Notes: generated from the sequence alone by a model not told the origin. A stretch of 64,000 nucleotides of DNA from JAEXNA01 sp037189585 (GCA_037189585.1 JBBCJA010000010.1:62001-126000), one strand, 5' to 3'; shown: positions 9,091 to 18,241, numbered from the stretch's first letter. Numbers and translations: made by a program.

Positions 9091-10269
9091 TTGCACGTCG
9101 GGATTTTCTCCAACGCCTACCACCCCGTGATCAACGGTGTCGTCAACTCGATCGAAGGAATTCGGCAAGGTCTTCTTGAGAGTGGCCATCAGACTTGTCT
9201 TTTCGCCCCCGAGGTCCGAGGATATCGCGACGACGATTCCGCCGTTTATCGATTCGCTTCGCTCGAGATGACCAAAAGGGGCTCCTATCCCATTCCTATT
9301 CCCTACTCGGGGCGACTTTTTCGGCTGCTCAAAGGTCTCAATCTCGACATCATTCACGCTCATCATCCCTTTCTCTTGGGTGCGGTGGCGGCCACCTTCG
9401 CCCGGCGAAAACGCGTGCCTCTGATCTACACCTTTCACACTCAGGTCGAGCTGTACAGCCACTACATCCCGCTCAACCAACAGATGGTCAAAGAGGTTGC
9501 TCGCGCGCGCCTGACACGCTTCCTCAACAAGTGCGACCTGGTCATAGCACCGTCGGAAGGGGTCCGCGAGCTTCTCGACTCCTACCGTGTGCGAGCCCGC
9601 GTGGTGACTCTGGCCAATGCCATCGATACCGAGCGATTCCAACATCCCACCTCGGGACGCGACTGGAGAGCCGAACTTCACATCCCGAAAAACGCTGTGG
9701 TCAGTCTCTCGGTCGGCCGGTTGGCCAAAGAAAAAAACCTCGACTTTCTGCTACAAGCCTTCGCCCAGCTCGCCCTAAGTGAAAATCAATATCTGGTCGT
9801 GGTGGGCGAGGGTACCGAACGAAACCGGCTGACCGAGCTGGTGCGACACCTCGGCGTGGCACCCCGGGTGAGATTCACCGGCGCGGTCCCCTACCACGAG
9901 ATGCCATCGGTCTATCAGGCTTGCGACCTTTTCGTCATCTCGAGTACCACGGAAGTCAAGCCGCTAGTCGTTCTGGAGGCTCTGGCCAGCGGTCTGCCCG
10001 TACTGGCGGTGGCGGCTTGCGGTACCTCCGACACCCTTCACCACGGGATCGATGGATGGCTCTCTCCGGCCGACAGAGCCGCCTATCTCGAGGGCTGGCG
10101 CAAGCTCACCGAAGATTCGGAGCTTCGCTGTCGGCTCGGCCGCGCCGCCCATCACACCGCCCGTCTCTACTCCTTCCCCGGCTACATCGAGCGCCTCGTC
10201 GAGCTCTACCGTGAGAGCATCTCCGCCTACGGCCGTCCAACGACGGCGGGAGTTCGAGGCGCTGTCTAG
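9091..10269 (+). CDS. GT4-family glycosyltransferase, diacylglycerol-glucosyltransferase-like
   Basis: The 392-residue GT-B enzyme starts with VGIFSNAYHPVINGVVNSI and HAHHPFLLGA, typical of the GT4 group containing 1,2-diacylglycerol 3-glucosyltransferases and phosphatidylinositol mannosyltransferases. The C-terminal half has SVGRLAKEKNLDFLL, VVVGEGTERNRL and the nucleotide-sugar motif STTEVKPLVVLEALASG with the paired glutamates of the E-x7-E family. It should act at the cytoplasmic membrane face on a lipid acceptor or on a heptose product. The start is TTG at 9091, three bases after the gmhA-like stop. Exact donor and acceptor cannot be read from the sequence. Confidence 0.88.
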   Translation: MHVGIFSNAYHPVINGVVNSIEGIRQGLLESGHQTCLFAPEVRGYRDDDSAVYRFASLEMTKRGSYPIPIPYSGRLFRLLKGLNLDIIHAHHPFLLGAVAATFARRKRVPLIYTFHTQVELYSHYIPLNQQMVKEVARARLTRFLNKCDLVIAPSEGVRELLDSYRVRARVVTLANAIDTERFQHPTSGRDWRAELHIPKNAVVSLSVGRLAKEKNLDFLLQAFAQLALSENQYLVVVGEGTERNRLTELVRHLGVAPRVRFTGAVPYHEMPSVYQACDLFVISSTTEVKPLVVLEALASGLPVLAVAACGTSDTLHHGIDGWLSPADRAAYLEGWRKLTEDSELRCRLGRAAHHTARLYSFPGYIERLVELYRESISAYGRPTTAGVRGAV

Positions 10270-11449
10270 GCCGAGTTCGCCCTGGAAACTAAAAGTCGGA
10301 ACAGCGGTCTCGGAAATCGACCCACGGCTTTGGGACCAGCTGGCCGGCGACGAGAACCCTTTTCTCTCCCACGGCTTTCTCTCGGCCTTAGAGGAGAGCG
10401 AATGCGTGGGTGACGGGACGGCCTGGCTACCCAGACCGCTTCTACTATATCGCGGCGAGGAACCCATTCCAGTAGCCGCGGCGCCGGCCTACCTCAAGCT
10501 CGACTCGACCGGCGAATATATCTTTGACTACGGATGGGCCGATGCCCACCAGCGAATGTTGGGAAGCTCTTACTATCCCAAACTGCAGATCGCGGTGCCT
10601 TTCACCCCGGTCCCCGGACCTCGACTTCTCCTCCACCCTACCCTCGACCCGGCCTCGCGACGAGAAGCCGCCCGAGCGCTTCTGGGCGGATGCGTCGAAC
10701 TGGTTCGAAGGGGAGAGCTCTCTTCAGCCCACCTCACCTTCTGCCAGTCCTTCGAGACCGACATAGCCCAAACCGATTCAGGCTTTCTTCCCCGCCTGGG
10801 CGAGCAGTATCACTGGTTCAACGAGGGATACTCCGACTTCGAGCACTTTCTGGAAAGCCTCGCCTCACGCAAGCGCAAAGCCATCCGGCGAGAGCGAAAG
10901 CTGGCCAACGCCCACCCCATCAGTATTCATACCGTCCACGGTGATGAAGCAACTTCCGAACAGTGGGATGTCTTCTTTCGCATGTACCGCGCCACCGCGG
11001 AAAAGAAGTGGGGGCGCCCCTATCTCAACCGAGAATTCTTCCATCTGTTGAGCCAACGCCTGGGGCGCAAGGTCGTGCTCTTTCTGGTCCGTCGCGAGCC
11101 CCAGGGGCGTTGGGTCGCGGGAGCATGGAATCTGCGCGGGACCCAGGCCCTGTTCGGTCGAAACTGGGGCTGTCTGGAGAGCCTCGACATGTTGCACTTT
11201 GAAGTCTGTTATTACCGCGCCATCGAATACGCCATCAGCGAAGGCCTCGCGCGCGTCGAGGCGGGAGCCCAAGGCTTTCATAAGATTCAGCGGGGCTATC
11301 GTCCGGTCGCCATCCATTCGGCTCACTACATCCAAGACCGAGGATTCGCCCGCGTCATCGCCGACTATCTTCAGGACGAGCGGAACGAGCAGACCCATCG
11401 CCTCGCCGCTTTAGACGGCCTCACACCCTTTCGAAAGGAGCCTCAGTGA
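10211..11449 (+). CDS. FemAB/GNAT-like protein of the COG3146 (DUF482) family
   Basis: The family N-terminus is present (NPFLSHGFLSALEESECVGDG) and followed by GEYIFDYGWADAHQR, YYPKLQIAVPFTPVPGPRLL, and in the second half FFRMYRATAEKKWGRPYLN, GRNWGCLESLDMLHFEVCYY, AGAQGFHKIQRGYRP and HYIQDRGF. COG3146 proteins resemble Fem peptidyltransferases and are assumed to modify peptidoglycan or another surface acceptor; the biochemical function is unproven. The GTG at 10211 overlaps the upstream glycosyltransferase by 59 bases. No ATG fits better, and a CTG at 10262 is the only nearby alternative. It overlaps the next gene by GTGA. Confidence 0.87.
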   Translation: MRASPPTAVQRRREFEALSRPSSPWKLKVGTAVSEIDPRLWDQLAGDENPFLSHGFLSALEESECVGDGTAWLPRPLLLYRGEEPIPVAAAPAYLKLDSTGEYIFDYGWADAHQRMLGSSYYPKLQIAVPFTPVPGPRLLLHPTLDPASRREAARALLGGCVELVRRGELSSAHLTFCQSFETDIAQTDSGFLPRLGEQYHWFNEGYSDFEHFLESLASRKRKAIRRERKLANAHPISIHTVHGDEATSEQWDVFFRMYRATAEKKWGRPYLNREFFHLLSQRLGRKVVLFLVRREPQGRWVAGAWNLRGTQALFGRNWGCLESLDMLHFEVCYYRAIEYAISEGLARVEAGAQGFHKIQRGYRPVAIHSAHYIQDRGFARVIADYLQDERNEQTHRLAALDGLTPFRKEPQ

Positions 11450-12618
11450 CTCCAAAAGAGACCTCCCTGGAGCGTTCCAGTCCCCTCTCGTTGCTGACCA
11501 AAACTCCAGCTCTGACGCGTCTGATCGGCAAGCTGCAGAACGCCACCGAGGAAATCTTAAGGGCTCAGGAAGCTTGCGCGGTGGCGGGACTGGCCATGTC
11601 GGCCCACCCTCCCTTCGTGCTAGCCTTCTGCCCCTCCGAGATCGAGACGGCCCGCCGGGAGTTCACCCAGTTTATTCTGCAGGGCGAACTGCGCCTGCAC
11701 GGTTTGTCCCATCTTCTCAGCCGCTCTCTTTTCGAAGAAGCCTTCGAGCTGACCAGCACCGTCATCGGAGAGCTACCCGAAACCTCGGGACGATTCACCC
11801 TTTCCACTCCAGTCACGGTGGAGAAGCTTCTCTCCAACTCCGACTTGGAGCTCGGCAAACGCCAACTCTCTCGCTTTGGAGTGCAGTGTCCCGAACGAGA
11901 GGAGCTATGGCTGCGTCCCCAACTGGTGGCCAACTTCGTGGAGTATGAGCCCAGCGAGGGCGGCAACCTCTTCAAGGTGACCAAACTTCTTTCCCGCATC
12001 AAAGCCGAGCAGGAACTCTGGAACAAAGTGACCGACGAGATCTTCGACCTCGATCGCCTTTTCGCCCGAGACAAGCAGCTCCGACGTCTTTCCCGTTACG
12101 TCAAGGACGTCTTCGGGATCAAAATCCTGACCGAGGATGTCGCGGCGGCCCGCACCCTGCATTCCCATCTGACCACCTGGCGTTGGACCGAGTCCGACAT
12201 CGAGCGCTTGGGTCTGCCCGATCTCCCCAGCGATCTTCGTTCTCTGCGCTGCCTCGAGTTCTTGGAGATCAAGGACTACCTGTCCCAGGGTTCGGGGAAA
12301 AACTCTGGCTGGACGGCGGTCAAATCGGTCGTTCGCTGGTGGGACCAGACCTTCGAACTTCAGGTCCAACCTCTACCGAACTACTACCGCGAACAGGAAC
12401 GATTCACTCGCGAGAGCCATCGGTCGTTTAAGATCTCTCGCGATCAGCTTCGTGACGACCTGGCCCACCGTCTTCCCCTTTATGGGTTCGTGCGCGAGCT
12501 ACTCCGCTGGCTTTTCTCACCGGAACTCTCCAGCGGGCGACCGAGCTTTCCCGGAGTAGCTCTCTTGCTGGAGGCTCCGAGCATTTCCGCTTCCCATTCG
12601 AGGGGGACAGAGCCTTAG
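11446..12618 (+). CDS. Unrecognised protein with a divergent RelA/SpoT nucleotidyltransferase-like region
   Basis: I do not recognise the 390-residue protein as a whole. Residues about 175-330 follow the order of RelA/SpoT synthetase motifs: LLSRIKAEQELWNK (like the SRxK...IYxK segment), DVFGIKILTED with Asp221 (like DIxAIRII), EIKDYLSQGSGKNSGW with K276-D277-Y278 (like FKDYIxxPKxNGY), and FELQVQPLPNYYREQ with Glu304 (like VEVQIRTxxMH). The usual GDP-stacking tyrosine is Trp289. The N-terminal 170 residues match nothing I know, and there is no HD hydrolase or TGS domain. It may make or have once made (p)ppGpp-like nucleotides or transfer pyrophosphate elsewhere; this is inference. It overlaps the gene before it by GTGA. 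Confidence 0.6.
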   Translation: MTPKETSLERSSPLSLLTKTPALTRLIGKLQNATEEILRAQEACAVAGLAMSAHPPFVLAFCPSEIETARREFTQFILQGELRLHGLSHLLSRSLFEEAFELTSTVIGELPETSGRFTLSTPVTVEKLLSNSDLELGKRQLSRFGVQCPEREELWLRPQLVANFVEYEPSEGGNLFKVTKLLSRIKAEQELWNKVTDEIFDLDRLFARDKQLRRLSRYVKDVFGIKILTEDVAAARTLHSHLTTWRWTESDIERLGLPDLPSDLRSLRCLEFLEIKDYLSQGSGKNSGWTAVKSVVRWWDQTFELQVQPLPNYYREQERFTRESHRSFKISRDQLRDDLAHRLPLYGFVRELLRWLFSPELSSGRPSFPGVALLLEAPSISASHSRGTEP

Positions 12619-12637
12619 TCCGTGTAATGAAAGCCGT

Positions 12638-14626
12638 GTGAGTGAGAAGAAAGCCACCACCTCGTCGACCGCGCGCACGGTGCTTCTGCTCAAGAAGAAA
12701 CTTCTTCTTGAAAGCAAAAAACGTAAGCTATTAGCCGACAAGCAAGCCAAGACGCTAGAGGCTCTCAAGGTCAGCAGGCAAGCTCTGGCCTCGGTCAAAC
12801 AAGAGCTGCTCAAGTACAAGACCGCTTACGTTCGGCTCAGAAAGCAGAGCGCCTCAACCGCGCCTTCTCCCGCCGACAATGCTCGCACCACCGCCCTCGA
12901 GAACGAAGTCGCCCGGCTTGAGGCCGAACTGACTAAAGCCCAGGAGAGAATGACGAAAACCCTGGTCTTGCTCAAAGAGAGCAAGGCGGAGGCGAAAGAG
13001 GTCAGGGCTCGTCTGCGCGAGGCCGAACGGGGAGTTCGGGGCGACCCCTCCCTCGCCGTCGCCAGGTTTCAGGAGGAGACCTTAGCCGCTCGCGAGGAGG
13101 CCCGTCAAAGCGCCGAGGAGATCGCCGAACGAGATGCCGAGATCGCTAGCCTCCAGGGGCAGATGTCAGAACTTCAAAGCCAACTGGCCTCGGCCGCCCG
13201 CTCGGGGCAAGCCGAAGGAGAGCTGGCGGCCGCGCAGCTAGATTCGGTCAAGCGCTCACTGGCCAAAGAAGTCGAAGCCTCCAAGGCTCTGATGTCTGAA
13301 CTCGAGGGTACCACTTCCGAGCTTGCTCGTCTGGAATCAGAACTTGCTCGAAGCAAGTCCAGCCTTCAGCTCGCCGAATCCAGCCGGCAGCAGCAGGCCG
13401 AAAAACTTCTAGAGCTCGCCGATGCCTTCAGCCAGTTGCAGGAAGCTCACAGTCGAACGCGCTTTGCCGACGGAGAAGAGCTTGAGGATCTTCGCAGCCA
13501 GATCGCCGAGCTTCAGGGACAGCTTCAGGAACGGCAGGAAGCCATCGAGCAACTCGAGGCCGCCAAAGAGGAAGCGGAGAAACGTCGCGCCGCGTTGAGC
13601 AAAGAGCACGAGGAGACTCTTCTCAAGCTCTGGGATCTCGAGGAGCGGCTCAAAAACGGTGTGAGCGAGCAGGAAGCCTTCGTTGGCGCCATGGAGACGG
13701 AGGTCCAAGAACTCAAGGCCGCTCGAGCACAGCAAGATGAACGGCTCGAGCAGCTCGAGCGCGAGCGCGACGAGGCCCTACGAACCGCCGCGACAGCTGG
13801 ACAAGAAGCCCTGAGCGTTCCCACCCGTTCAGAGGAGCTAAGCGAAGCGAAGGCGCGAGTGGCCGAACTAGAGATGCGCCTGCTCACCATGAGCGGTCGT
13901 CTCGACGAGGAGTCGGCGAGGGCTCTGGCCGCGACTTCCGCCAAAGAAGCTCTCACCGTGCAGATGCAGACCCTCAAGGAATCGCTGGCCCAAGTCGAGA
14001 GTCAGGCGCGCCAAGTTTCCCAATCCTCCGATGCTCCCGCCAACGAGGGGCGCGTGAAACATCTCGAGGAGCAACTGGTGGAGACACGGGCACGTCTTTT
14101 GAGTTCGCACAACGAGATGGACGAGGTCGACCAGGCGCGGCTAGCCGCCCTGGCTCGAGTCACGGAAAAGGACAAGGAGCTGGCAGTCAAGGACAAGGAG
14201 CTTGCCGCCACGCTGGCCCAGGTTGGCCAACTGGAAAACTTGGTCGCCCTCTTGGAACAAAAGGAAGAGACAGCCAATCGCCAGATGCAGGTCCTCCGCC
14301 AGCAGCTCGGAGATCTCTTGGAAGAAAACGCGCAACTCAAAGACGAGATGCAGGGCAAGTCGAGCCGCTTGCTGGCGGTGGAGCGCTCCTTTGAAAACAC
14401 CGATGAGAAGATGGTCGCCTTGCAGCGCCGATATGAGAATACCCACGACGCCTTGGAGCGAGCCAAGGAAGAGCTGACCGAGGCCCGCACTCGAGCTTTG
14501 CAGGGGATGGCCCGAGCGGACGAGGCGGAGAAGAAGACCCGAGCCGCGGCCGAGGAGATCAAATCGCTCAAGCGCAAACTCGAACGCCTGCAAGAGCGGG
14601 TGGCCGAACTGGAGATGCTCTCCTGA
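12638..14626 (+). CDS. Long coiled-coil protein without recognised catalytic domain
   Basis: The 662 residues are almost wholly heptad-patterned, rich in Glu, Ala, Leu, Arg and Lys (for example ARVAELEMRLLTMSGRLDEE, LKSLKRKLERLQERVAELE). Short breaks occur near 75-85 and 455-470. There is no signal peptide, transmembrane helix or Walker motif, so it is not an SMC ATPase despite the similar look. A cytoplasmic scaffold or filament role is plausible. The GTG at 12638 is the chosen start; the gene begins 19 bases after the RelA-like gene and is last in the plus-strand run. Its stop is adjacent to the end of the convergent FAD monooxygenase gene. Confidence 0.8.
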   Translation: MSEKKATTSSTARTVLLLKKKLLLESKKRKLLADKQAKTLEALKVSRQALASVKQELLKYKTAYVRLRKQSASTAPSPADNARTTALENEVARLEAELTKAQERMTKTLVLLKESKAEAKEVRARLREAERGVRGDPSLAVARFQEETLAAREEARQSAEEIAERDAEIASLQGQMSELQSQLASAARSGQAEGELAAAQLDSVKRSLAKEVEASKALMSELEGTTSELARLESELARSKSSLQLAESSRQQQAEKLLELADAFSQLQEAHSRTRFADGEELEDLRSQIAELQGQLQERQEAIEQLEAAKEEAEKRRAALSKEHEETLLKLWDLEERLKNGVSEQEAFVGAMETEVQELKAARAQQDERLEQLERERDEALRTAATAGQEALSVPTRSEELSEAKARVAELEMRLLTMSGRLDEESARALAATSAKEALTVQMQTLKESLAQVESQARQVSQSSDAPANEGRVKHLEEQLVETRARLLSSHNEMDEVDQARLAALARVTEKDKELAVKDKELAATLAQVGQLENLVALLEQKEETANRQMQVLRQQLGDLLEENAQLKDEMQGKSSRLLAVERSFENTDEKMVALQRRYENTHDALERAKEELTEARTRALQGMARADEAEKKTRAAAEEIKSLKRKLERLQERVAELEMLS

Positions 14627-15760
14627 CTAGGAGCCTCGTCGCGGCCCTTCCACCACAGCCAGAAGAAGCTTCTCGAAGAAATTAGGAAATCGGCACAATG
14701 AGGAGAACACCGCGCGCTTGAGTCGGGGATGCTCCAGAACCCTCAAAAGCGTGTGGACCACCATGCAATGGCGCAGCTTTAAGGCGCGATATCGCGTGGG
14801 ATAGTACGAAAGCCGACCCTCGCGATAAAGCTCGGCCAGGGTCATCGCTTGAGCCAGGCCCAAGCAGAGCCCTTCTCCCGTGAGAGCGTCGAGATATCCG
14901 CCGGCATCTCCTAAGAGCGCGATCTTGCCCGAAGGGTGCAAAGGAGAGGTGACCAGTTGCTGAAGCGGTCCTATGGCGCGGTCCGGTCCAAAAAAAGCAT
15001 CCTCGGGAGGTAGAGTACGCCGGTAGGCCTGGGGGAAACGGTCGAGCAGACGTTTCCACAGCGCGCCTTGACCCTCTGGCGGCCGTCCGAGAAGCTCTGG
15101 CGACCAGAGAAAAGCCAACCCGTGAAGGCCCCCTCCCAGGGGCGTCAGATAGGTCTCGAGACCCTCCCCCAGGGTGACCGTCACGCCCCGGCATGACGAG
15201 CTTTCCCGAAAGTACACCCTGGCCCCCCAACGAGAAAATCGGCGTACTCCAGAAGAGCTCAGACCCGCCTGCTCCCTGACCCGGGAATGAAGCCCGTCGG
15301 CTCCGATGAGGAAACGGCAGTGGACATCTCCCTCGTGCCGCCCTTCCAAGCGAACACGGACCCCGTCGGAATCCAGCCGCAGCTGTCGAAATCGTGTCTG
15401 GCGCCAGGCGCTCAGTCCGCTTTCTGCCACGCTTTCGGACATGGCTCGGGTAAGCTCTTCCCGGCAGACCCCACGGGAGGGAAGAGTCAGACGCGCCTTG
15501 AGCTGAGACAGCCCGTTCCCTTTCGGGTCAGGCATCTGGTAGACCAGCTCTTCAATCGGGGCTTGCCGGTGAATGCGTTGAGCCACACCGAGGCGTTCCA
15601 GGACGGTCCAACCCAGGGGTAAGATCCCCTCACCGCAGATTTTGCCGGCCGTCGCCCCGGCGTCCACTAGAAGAACATCATGCCCTCGACGGTGCAACTC
15701 CAGAGCGACCGCGCTACCGGCCGGACCTCCACCCACCACCAAAACCTCGATCTCGGTCAC
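14627..15760 (-). CDS. FAD-dependent monooxygenase/reductase (geranylgeranyl-reductase/PHBH type)
   Basis: The 377-residue flavoprotein has an N-terminal dinucleotide-binding motif VLVVGGGPAGSAVALELHRRG, the second flavin motif FLIGADGLHSRVREQAG and the DG motif ALLGDAGGYLDALTGEGLCLGL. This is the family of p-hydroxybenzoate-hydroxylase-like enzymes and geranylgeranyl reductases, which hydroxylate aromatic rings or reduce prenyl double bonds. As the last gene of the type III PKS operon it is positioned like the flavoprotein SrsC of the Streptomyces phenolic-lipid operon and may oxidise an alkylresorcinol ring to a quinol or quinone. That role is inferred from context. It overlaps the nitroreductase stop by four bases. 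Confidence 0.87.
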   Translation of the reverse strand: MTEIEVLVVGGGPAGSAVALELHRRGHDVLLVDAGATAGKICGEGILPLGWTVLERLGVAQRIHRQAPIEELVYQMPDPKGNGLSQLKARLTLPSRGVCREELTRAMSESVAESGLSAWRQTRFRQLRLDSDGVRVRLEGRHEGDVHCRFLIGADGLHSRVREQAGLSSSGVRRFSRWGARVYFRESSSCRGVTVTLGEGLETYLTPLGGGLHGLAFLWSPELLGRPPEGQGALWKRLLDRFPQAYRRTLPPEDAFFGPDRAIGPLQQLVTSPLHPSGKIALLGDAGGYLDALTGEGLCLGLAQAMTLAELYREGRLSYYPTRYRALKLRHCMVVHTLLRVLEHPRLKRAVFSSLCRFPNFFEKLLLAVVEGPRRGS

Positions 15761-16380
15761 CTGGCCTCATCCCACCATCGCACCACGCTATCGAAATGCC
15801 GCCAACCTCGGGCATGAGAACGACTGGCGCGCTGGCGCTCCCAGTCGGGATACCCCATGGTCACTAAACCCAGAAAGCGCCAGGTGGACGGCCATGGAAC
15901 CAGCTCGATAGCGGGCTGAGCTCGATGGGGGCCGAGATAGCCGCAAGCCAACCCTTCGGCCTGAGCGGCCAGATAGAGGGTCATCAGAGCCTTCCCTGCG
16001 TCTAAGACGGCGTAATCCAGCGGCCATGTCGCCGGGTCGCTGGTCTTGTCCGGCTCGCCATAGCGCTTGAGATACGCTCCGGGCTCGGTACCCACGAAGA
16101 GATGGACGGGAGCGACGGAAAGCCAGGGCTCGAATCCTTTCTCCATGTATTCGTTCTCGCCCAGCCGGTGGGCCACGGCCAGACGTCGAGCGCTATCGGT
16201 GACGACGCCGATCCGCCATCCTTGGGCGTGACCCGCCGAGGGGCTCCGCCGAGCCGCCTCCAGAACCTTTGTGATCATCTCGGTCGAAACCGGCCGGTCC
16301 TGGTAGGCCCGGCACATTCGACGAGCTTTTAGCAATTGATAGAAGGCTTCCACAGCTCCATCCGTCCAGCTGCGTAACAT
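15757..16380 (-). CDS. Nitroreductase-family FMN oxidoreductase
   Basis: The 207 residues show the family start FYQLLKARRMCRAYQDRPV (Arg residues binding FMN phosphate), AARRSPSAGHAQGWRIGVVT and the C-terminal FLGLVTMGYPD. Such enzymes reduce nitro groups, quinones or enones with NAD(P)H, and some oxidise thiazolines or aromatise rings in natural-product pathways. In this operon a redox step on a polyketide ring or quinone is likely. The ATG at 16380 overlaps the ligase gene by 52 bases; a GTG at 16353 would give MEAFYQLLKARR and a 25-base overlap and is equally plausible. Substrate is unknown. Confidence 0.85.
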   Translation of the reverse strand: MLRSWTDGAVEAFYQLLKARRMCRAYQDRPVSTEMITKVLEAARRSPSAGHAQGWRIGVVTDSARRLAVAHRLGENEYMEKGFEPWLSVAPVHLFVGTEPGAYLKRYGEPDKTSDPATWPLDYAVLDAGKALMTLYLAAQAEGLACGYLGPHRAQPAIELVPWPSTWRFLGLVTMGYPDWERQRASRSHARGWRHFDSVVRWWDEAR

Positions 16381-17981
16381 TTAGCCGCTTCTTGCCGGCG
16401 CAGCTTGCCACTCGAGGTCACGGGCAAGCTACCAGACTCGAGCAAAAGGAGATCGGCGACGACCAGACCGCTATGTTCACGCGTCGCGGCCAGGATCTGA
16501 TCTCGCAACGGCTGTTCGGCTCCGGTGAAGTCGCTTTTCACCTCGCAGGCCAGCACCAGTCCGTCCCGGTCGGGACCAAAATCGTGAGTGAACGCACAGC
16601 AACGACGCAATGGGGAAAGAGCCTCCAGGACCCCTTCGACCAAACTCGGGTCATGGTTACGACCGTCGATGAGCAGGATGTCCCGTCGGCGCCCGTAGAG
16701 ATGAAGCTCGCCCTGATGGAGGAAACCCATGTCGCCTGTCCGCAGCCAACCGTCGCTACCCAAACGCGAGGTCGTTCCATCTTCTCCGAGATAACCCGCC
16801 ATCAAGGAAGGTCCGCGAAGGTGAAGCTCTCCCAGCCGGCCCTCTTCGAGCGGCGACCCGTTCGGGTCGCGAATCTCGATCTCTATCCCCTCGAGCGGCC
16901 GCCCCAGGCTGGGAGATTCGAGCGGACCGTCACGGTAGAGCCCATCGGCGGCCATGCTTTGCGGGTCGTAGGAGAGAGTCTTCAAACCCTGCCCCAAAGG
17001 AGAGAAGGTGACCGCCAGAGTCGCCTCGGCCAGGCCGTAGACGGGTGAGAAAGCTCTCTCGTCAAAGCCCAGCGGGGCGAAAGTTCGAGAGAACCTGCGC
17101 AACGTCGCCGGGCGAACCGGTTCGGCCCCCACCATGGCGATGCTCCAACACGACAGGTCCAAACCCTCGAGCTCTTCCGGCCGAACTCGGTCGGCGCAGT
17201 AGGCCAGGGCGAAGTTGGGCGCCGAGGAGGTGGTGGCCCGCCGTTTCGAGATCGTCTCCAGCCACAGGCTGGGACGGGCCACGAAGACCTCGGGCCCCAT
17301 CAAGGTCAGGTCCCCTGGTGCCAGCATGGGCATCAGAAAACAGCCGATCAGACCCATGTCGTGATAGAGAGGCAGCCAGGAGACACAACTGTGCTGGTCG
17401 GCTCCACCGGGGAACTGCGCCAAAACGGCTCCGGCATTGGCCAGCAACGCCTCGGCCGAGAGCAGAATCGGCTGGGGGTCGCGCGTGGTTCCACTAGAGA
17501 ACTGAATCAAGGCGGCCTCGACCCCGGCTGAGGCGACATCTCCGCGGGAGGCTCCCTCCTCGAGCTCTTCCCAGGACAGAACCGGTATGGAGAGCATCTC
17601 TCGGAAAGCCCCGACCATGTCCTTTTCTCCTAAGAACAGGCCGGCTCTAGCTTGAGCTAGTTTGCTCAGCGTCTCCATCAAAAAGCCCTCGAGACTCGAC
17701 AGTCTCGAGGGGATGGCCAACACCGTCAAGGTCGCGCCGGAACACCACACGGCAGCCGCCGTGCGGCAAAGCTCTCGGCTAGTCGGACCGAGCAGCGCCA
17801 CCACCACGCCGGGACCGACTCCGAGCGCCTTCAAGCGGTCGGTGGTGGCCCGTACCTCGGTCTGAAACTCCGCGTAAGAGATCTCGTCGGCAAGACCCTC
17901 GAAATCGACAAAGGCGAGGCGCTTGTCAGCTCCCTGTTTCCAGGCTTTCGACAGCGCTGAAGCGAGAAGAGGTTGGCTCAA
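16329..17981 (-). CDS. Fatty acyl-AMP ligase (FAAL-type adenylating enzyme)
   Basis: The 550-residue ANL-superfamily enzyme has P-loop-like FSSGTTRDPQPILLS. The Arg-Asp-Pro after SGTT is characteristic of FAALs rather than acyl-CoA ligases. Other FAAL features are VSWLPLYHDMGLIG, SSAPNFALAYCADR, MVGAEPVRP, YGLAEATLAVTFSP, GWLRTGDMGFLHQGELHLYG and RRRDILLIDGRNHDP. FAALs activate fatty acids as acyl-AMP and load them on a carrier protein instead of CoA. The acyl carrier protein gene directly precedes it (four-base overlap) and is the obvious partner, with the type III PKS as downstream user. No C-terminal carrier domain is fused. Confidence 0.88.
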   Translation of the reverse strand: MSQPLLASALSKAWKQGADKRLAFVDFEGLADEISYAEFQTEVRATTDRLKALGVGPGVVVALLGPTSRELCRTAAAVWCSGATLTVLAIPSRLSSLEGFLMETLSKLAQARAGLFLGEKDMVGAFREMLSIPVLSWEELEEGASRGDVASAGVEAALIQFSSGTTRDPQPILLSAEALLANAGAVLAQFPGGADQHSCVSWLPLYHDMGLIGCFLMPMLAPGDLTLMGPEVFVARPSLWLETISKRRATTSSAPNFALAYCADRVRPEELEGLDLSCWSIAMVGAEPVRPATLRRFSRTFAPLGFDERAFSPVYGLAEATLAVTFSPLGQGLKTLSYDPQSMAADGLYRDGPLESPSLGRPLEGIEIEIRDPNGSPLEEGRLGELHLRGPSLMAGYLGEDGTTSRLGSDGWLRTGDMGFLHQGELHLYGRRRDILLIDGRNHDPSLVEGVLEALSPLRRCCAFTHDFGPDRDGLVLACEVKSDFTGAEQPLRDQILAATREHSGLVVADLLLLESGSLPVTSSGKLRRQEAAKCYAAGRMELWKPSINC

Positions 17982-18241
17982 GAGGACCCCTCGGAGGCGA
18001 GAACCGCCCGCTCAAGCAAGTCCAGAACGTCGCCCACCGTTCGTGGCGGAGAGGCGGGATCGTCGACCAGACGGATACGATATCGATTCTCCAGATTAAC
18101 CGCCAGCGACAGCATCCCCACAGAATCAAGACGAAGGTCCTCTCCCAGCCGGCTGCCCTCGGCGATCTCCTCGTCCACACCGCAGGAGCTCTTCAAGACC
18201 CGTCGAGTTTCAGCCAGCAGTTGTTCGCGTGAAAGGCTCAT
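17978..18241 (-). CDS. Acyl carrier protein
   Basis: This 87-residue protein is a single phosphopantetheine-binding domain: helix I (LLAETRRVLKSSCGV), the attachment site Ser40 in GEDLRLDSVGMLSLAVNLE, and helices III-IV (ENRYRIRLVDD, TVGDVLDLLERAV). The motif is DSVGM rather than the fatty-acid-synthase DSLDT/DSLDV type, as often seen in dedicated secondary-metabolite carriers. The ATG at 18241 overlaps the methyltransferase stop as ATGA, and the stop overlaps the ligase start. An open frame further upstream in the same phase is a shadow of the methyltransferase gene. It should carry the acyl starter made by the ligase. Confidence 0.9.
   Translation of the reverse strand: MSLSREQLLAETRRVLKSSCGVDEEIAEGSRLGEDLRLDSVGMLSLAVNLENRYRIRLVDDPASPPRTVGDVLDLLERAVLASEGSS

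Noticed and set aside
8809..9681. 290-codon open frame on the minus strand
   Set aside because: It is antisense to the GmhA-like and GT4 genes and has no family features; it is a by-product of codon bias.
12638..14626. Coiled-coil protein as an SMC or RecN-like ATPase
   Set aside because: No Walker A, Walker B or ABC signature is present in 662 residues.
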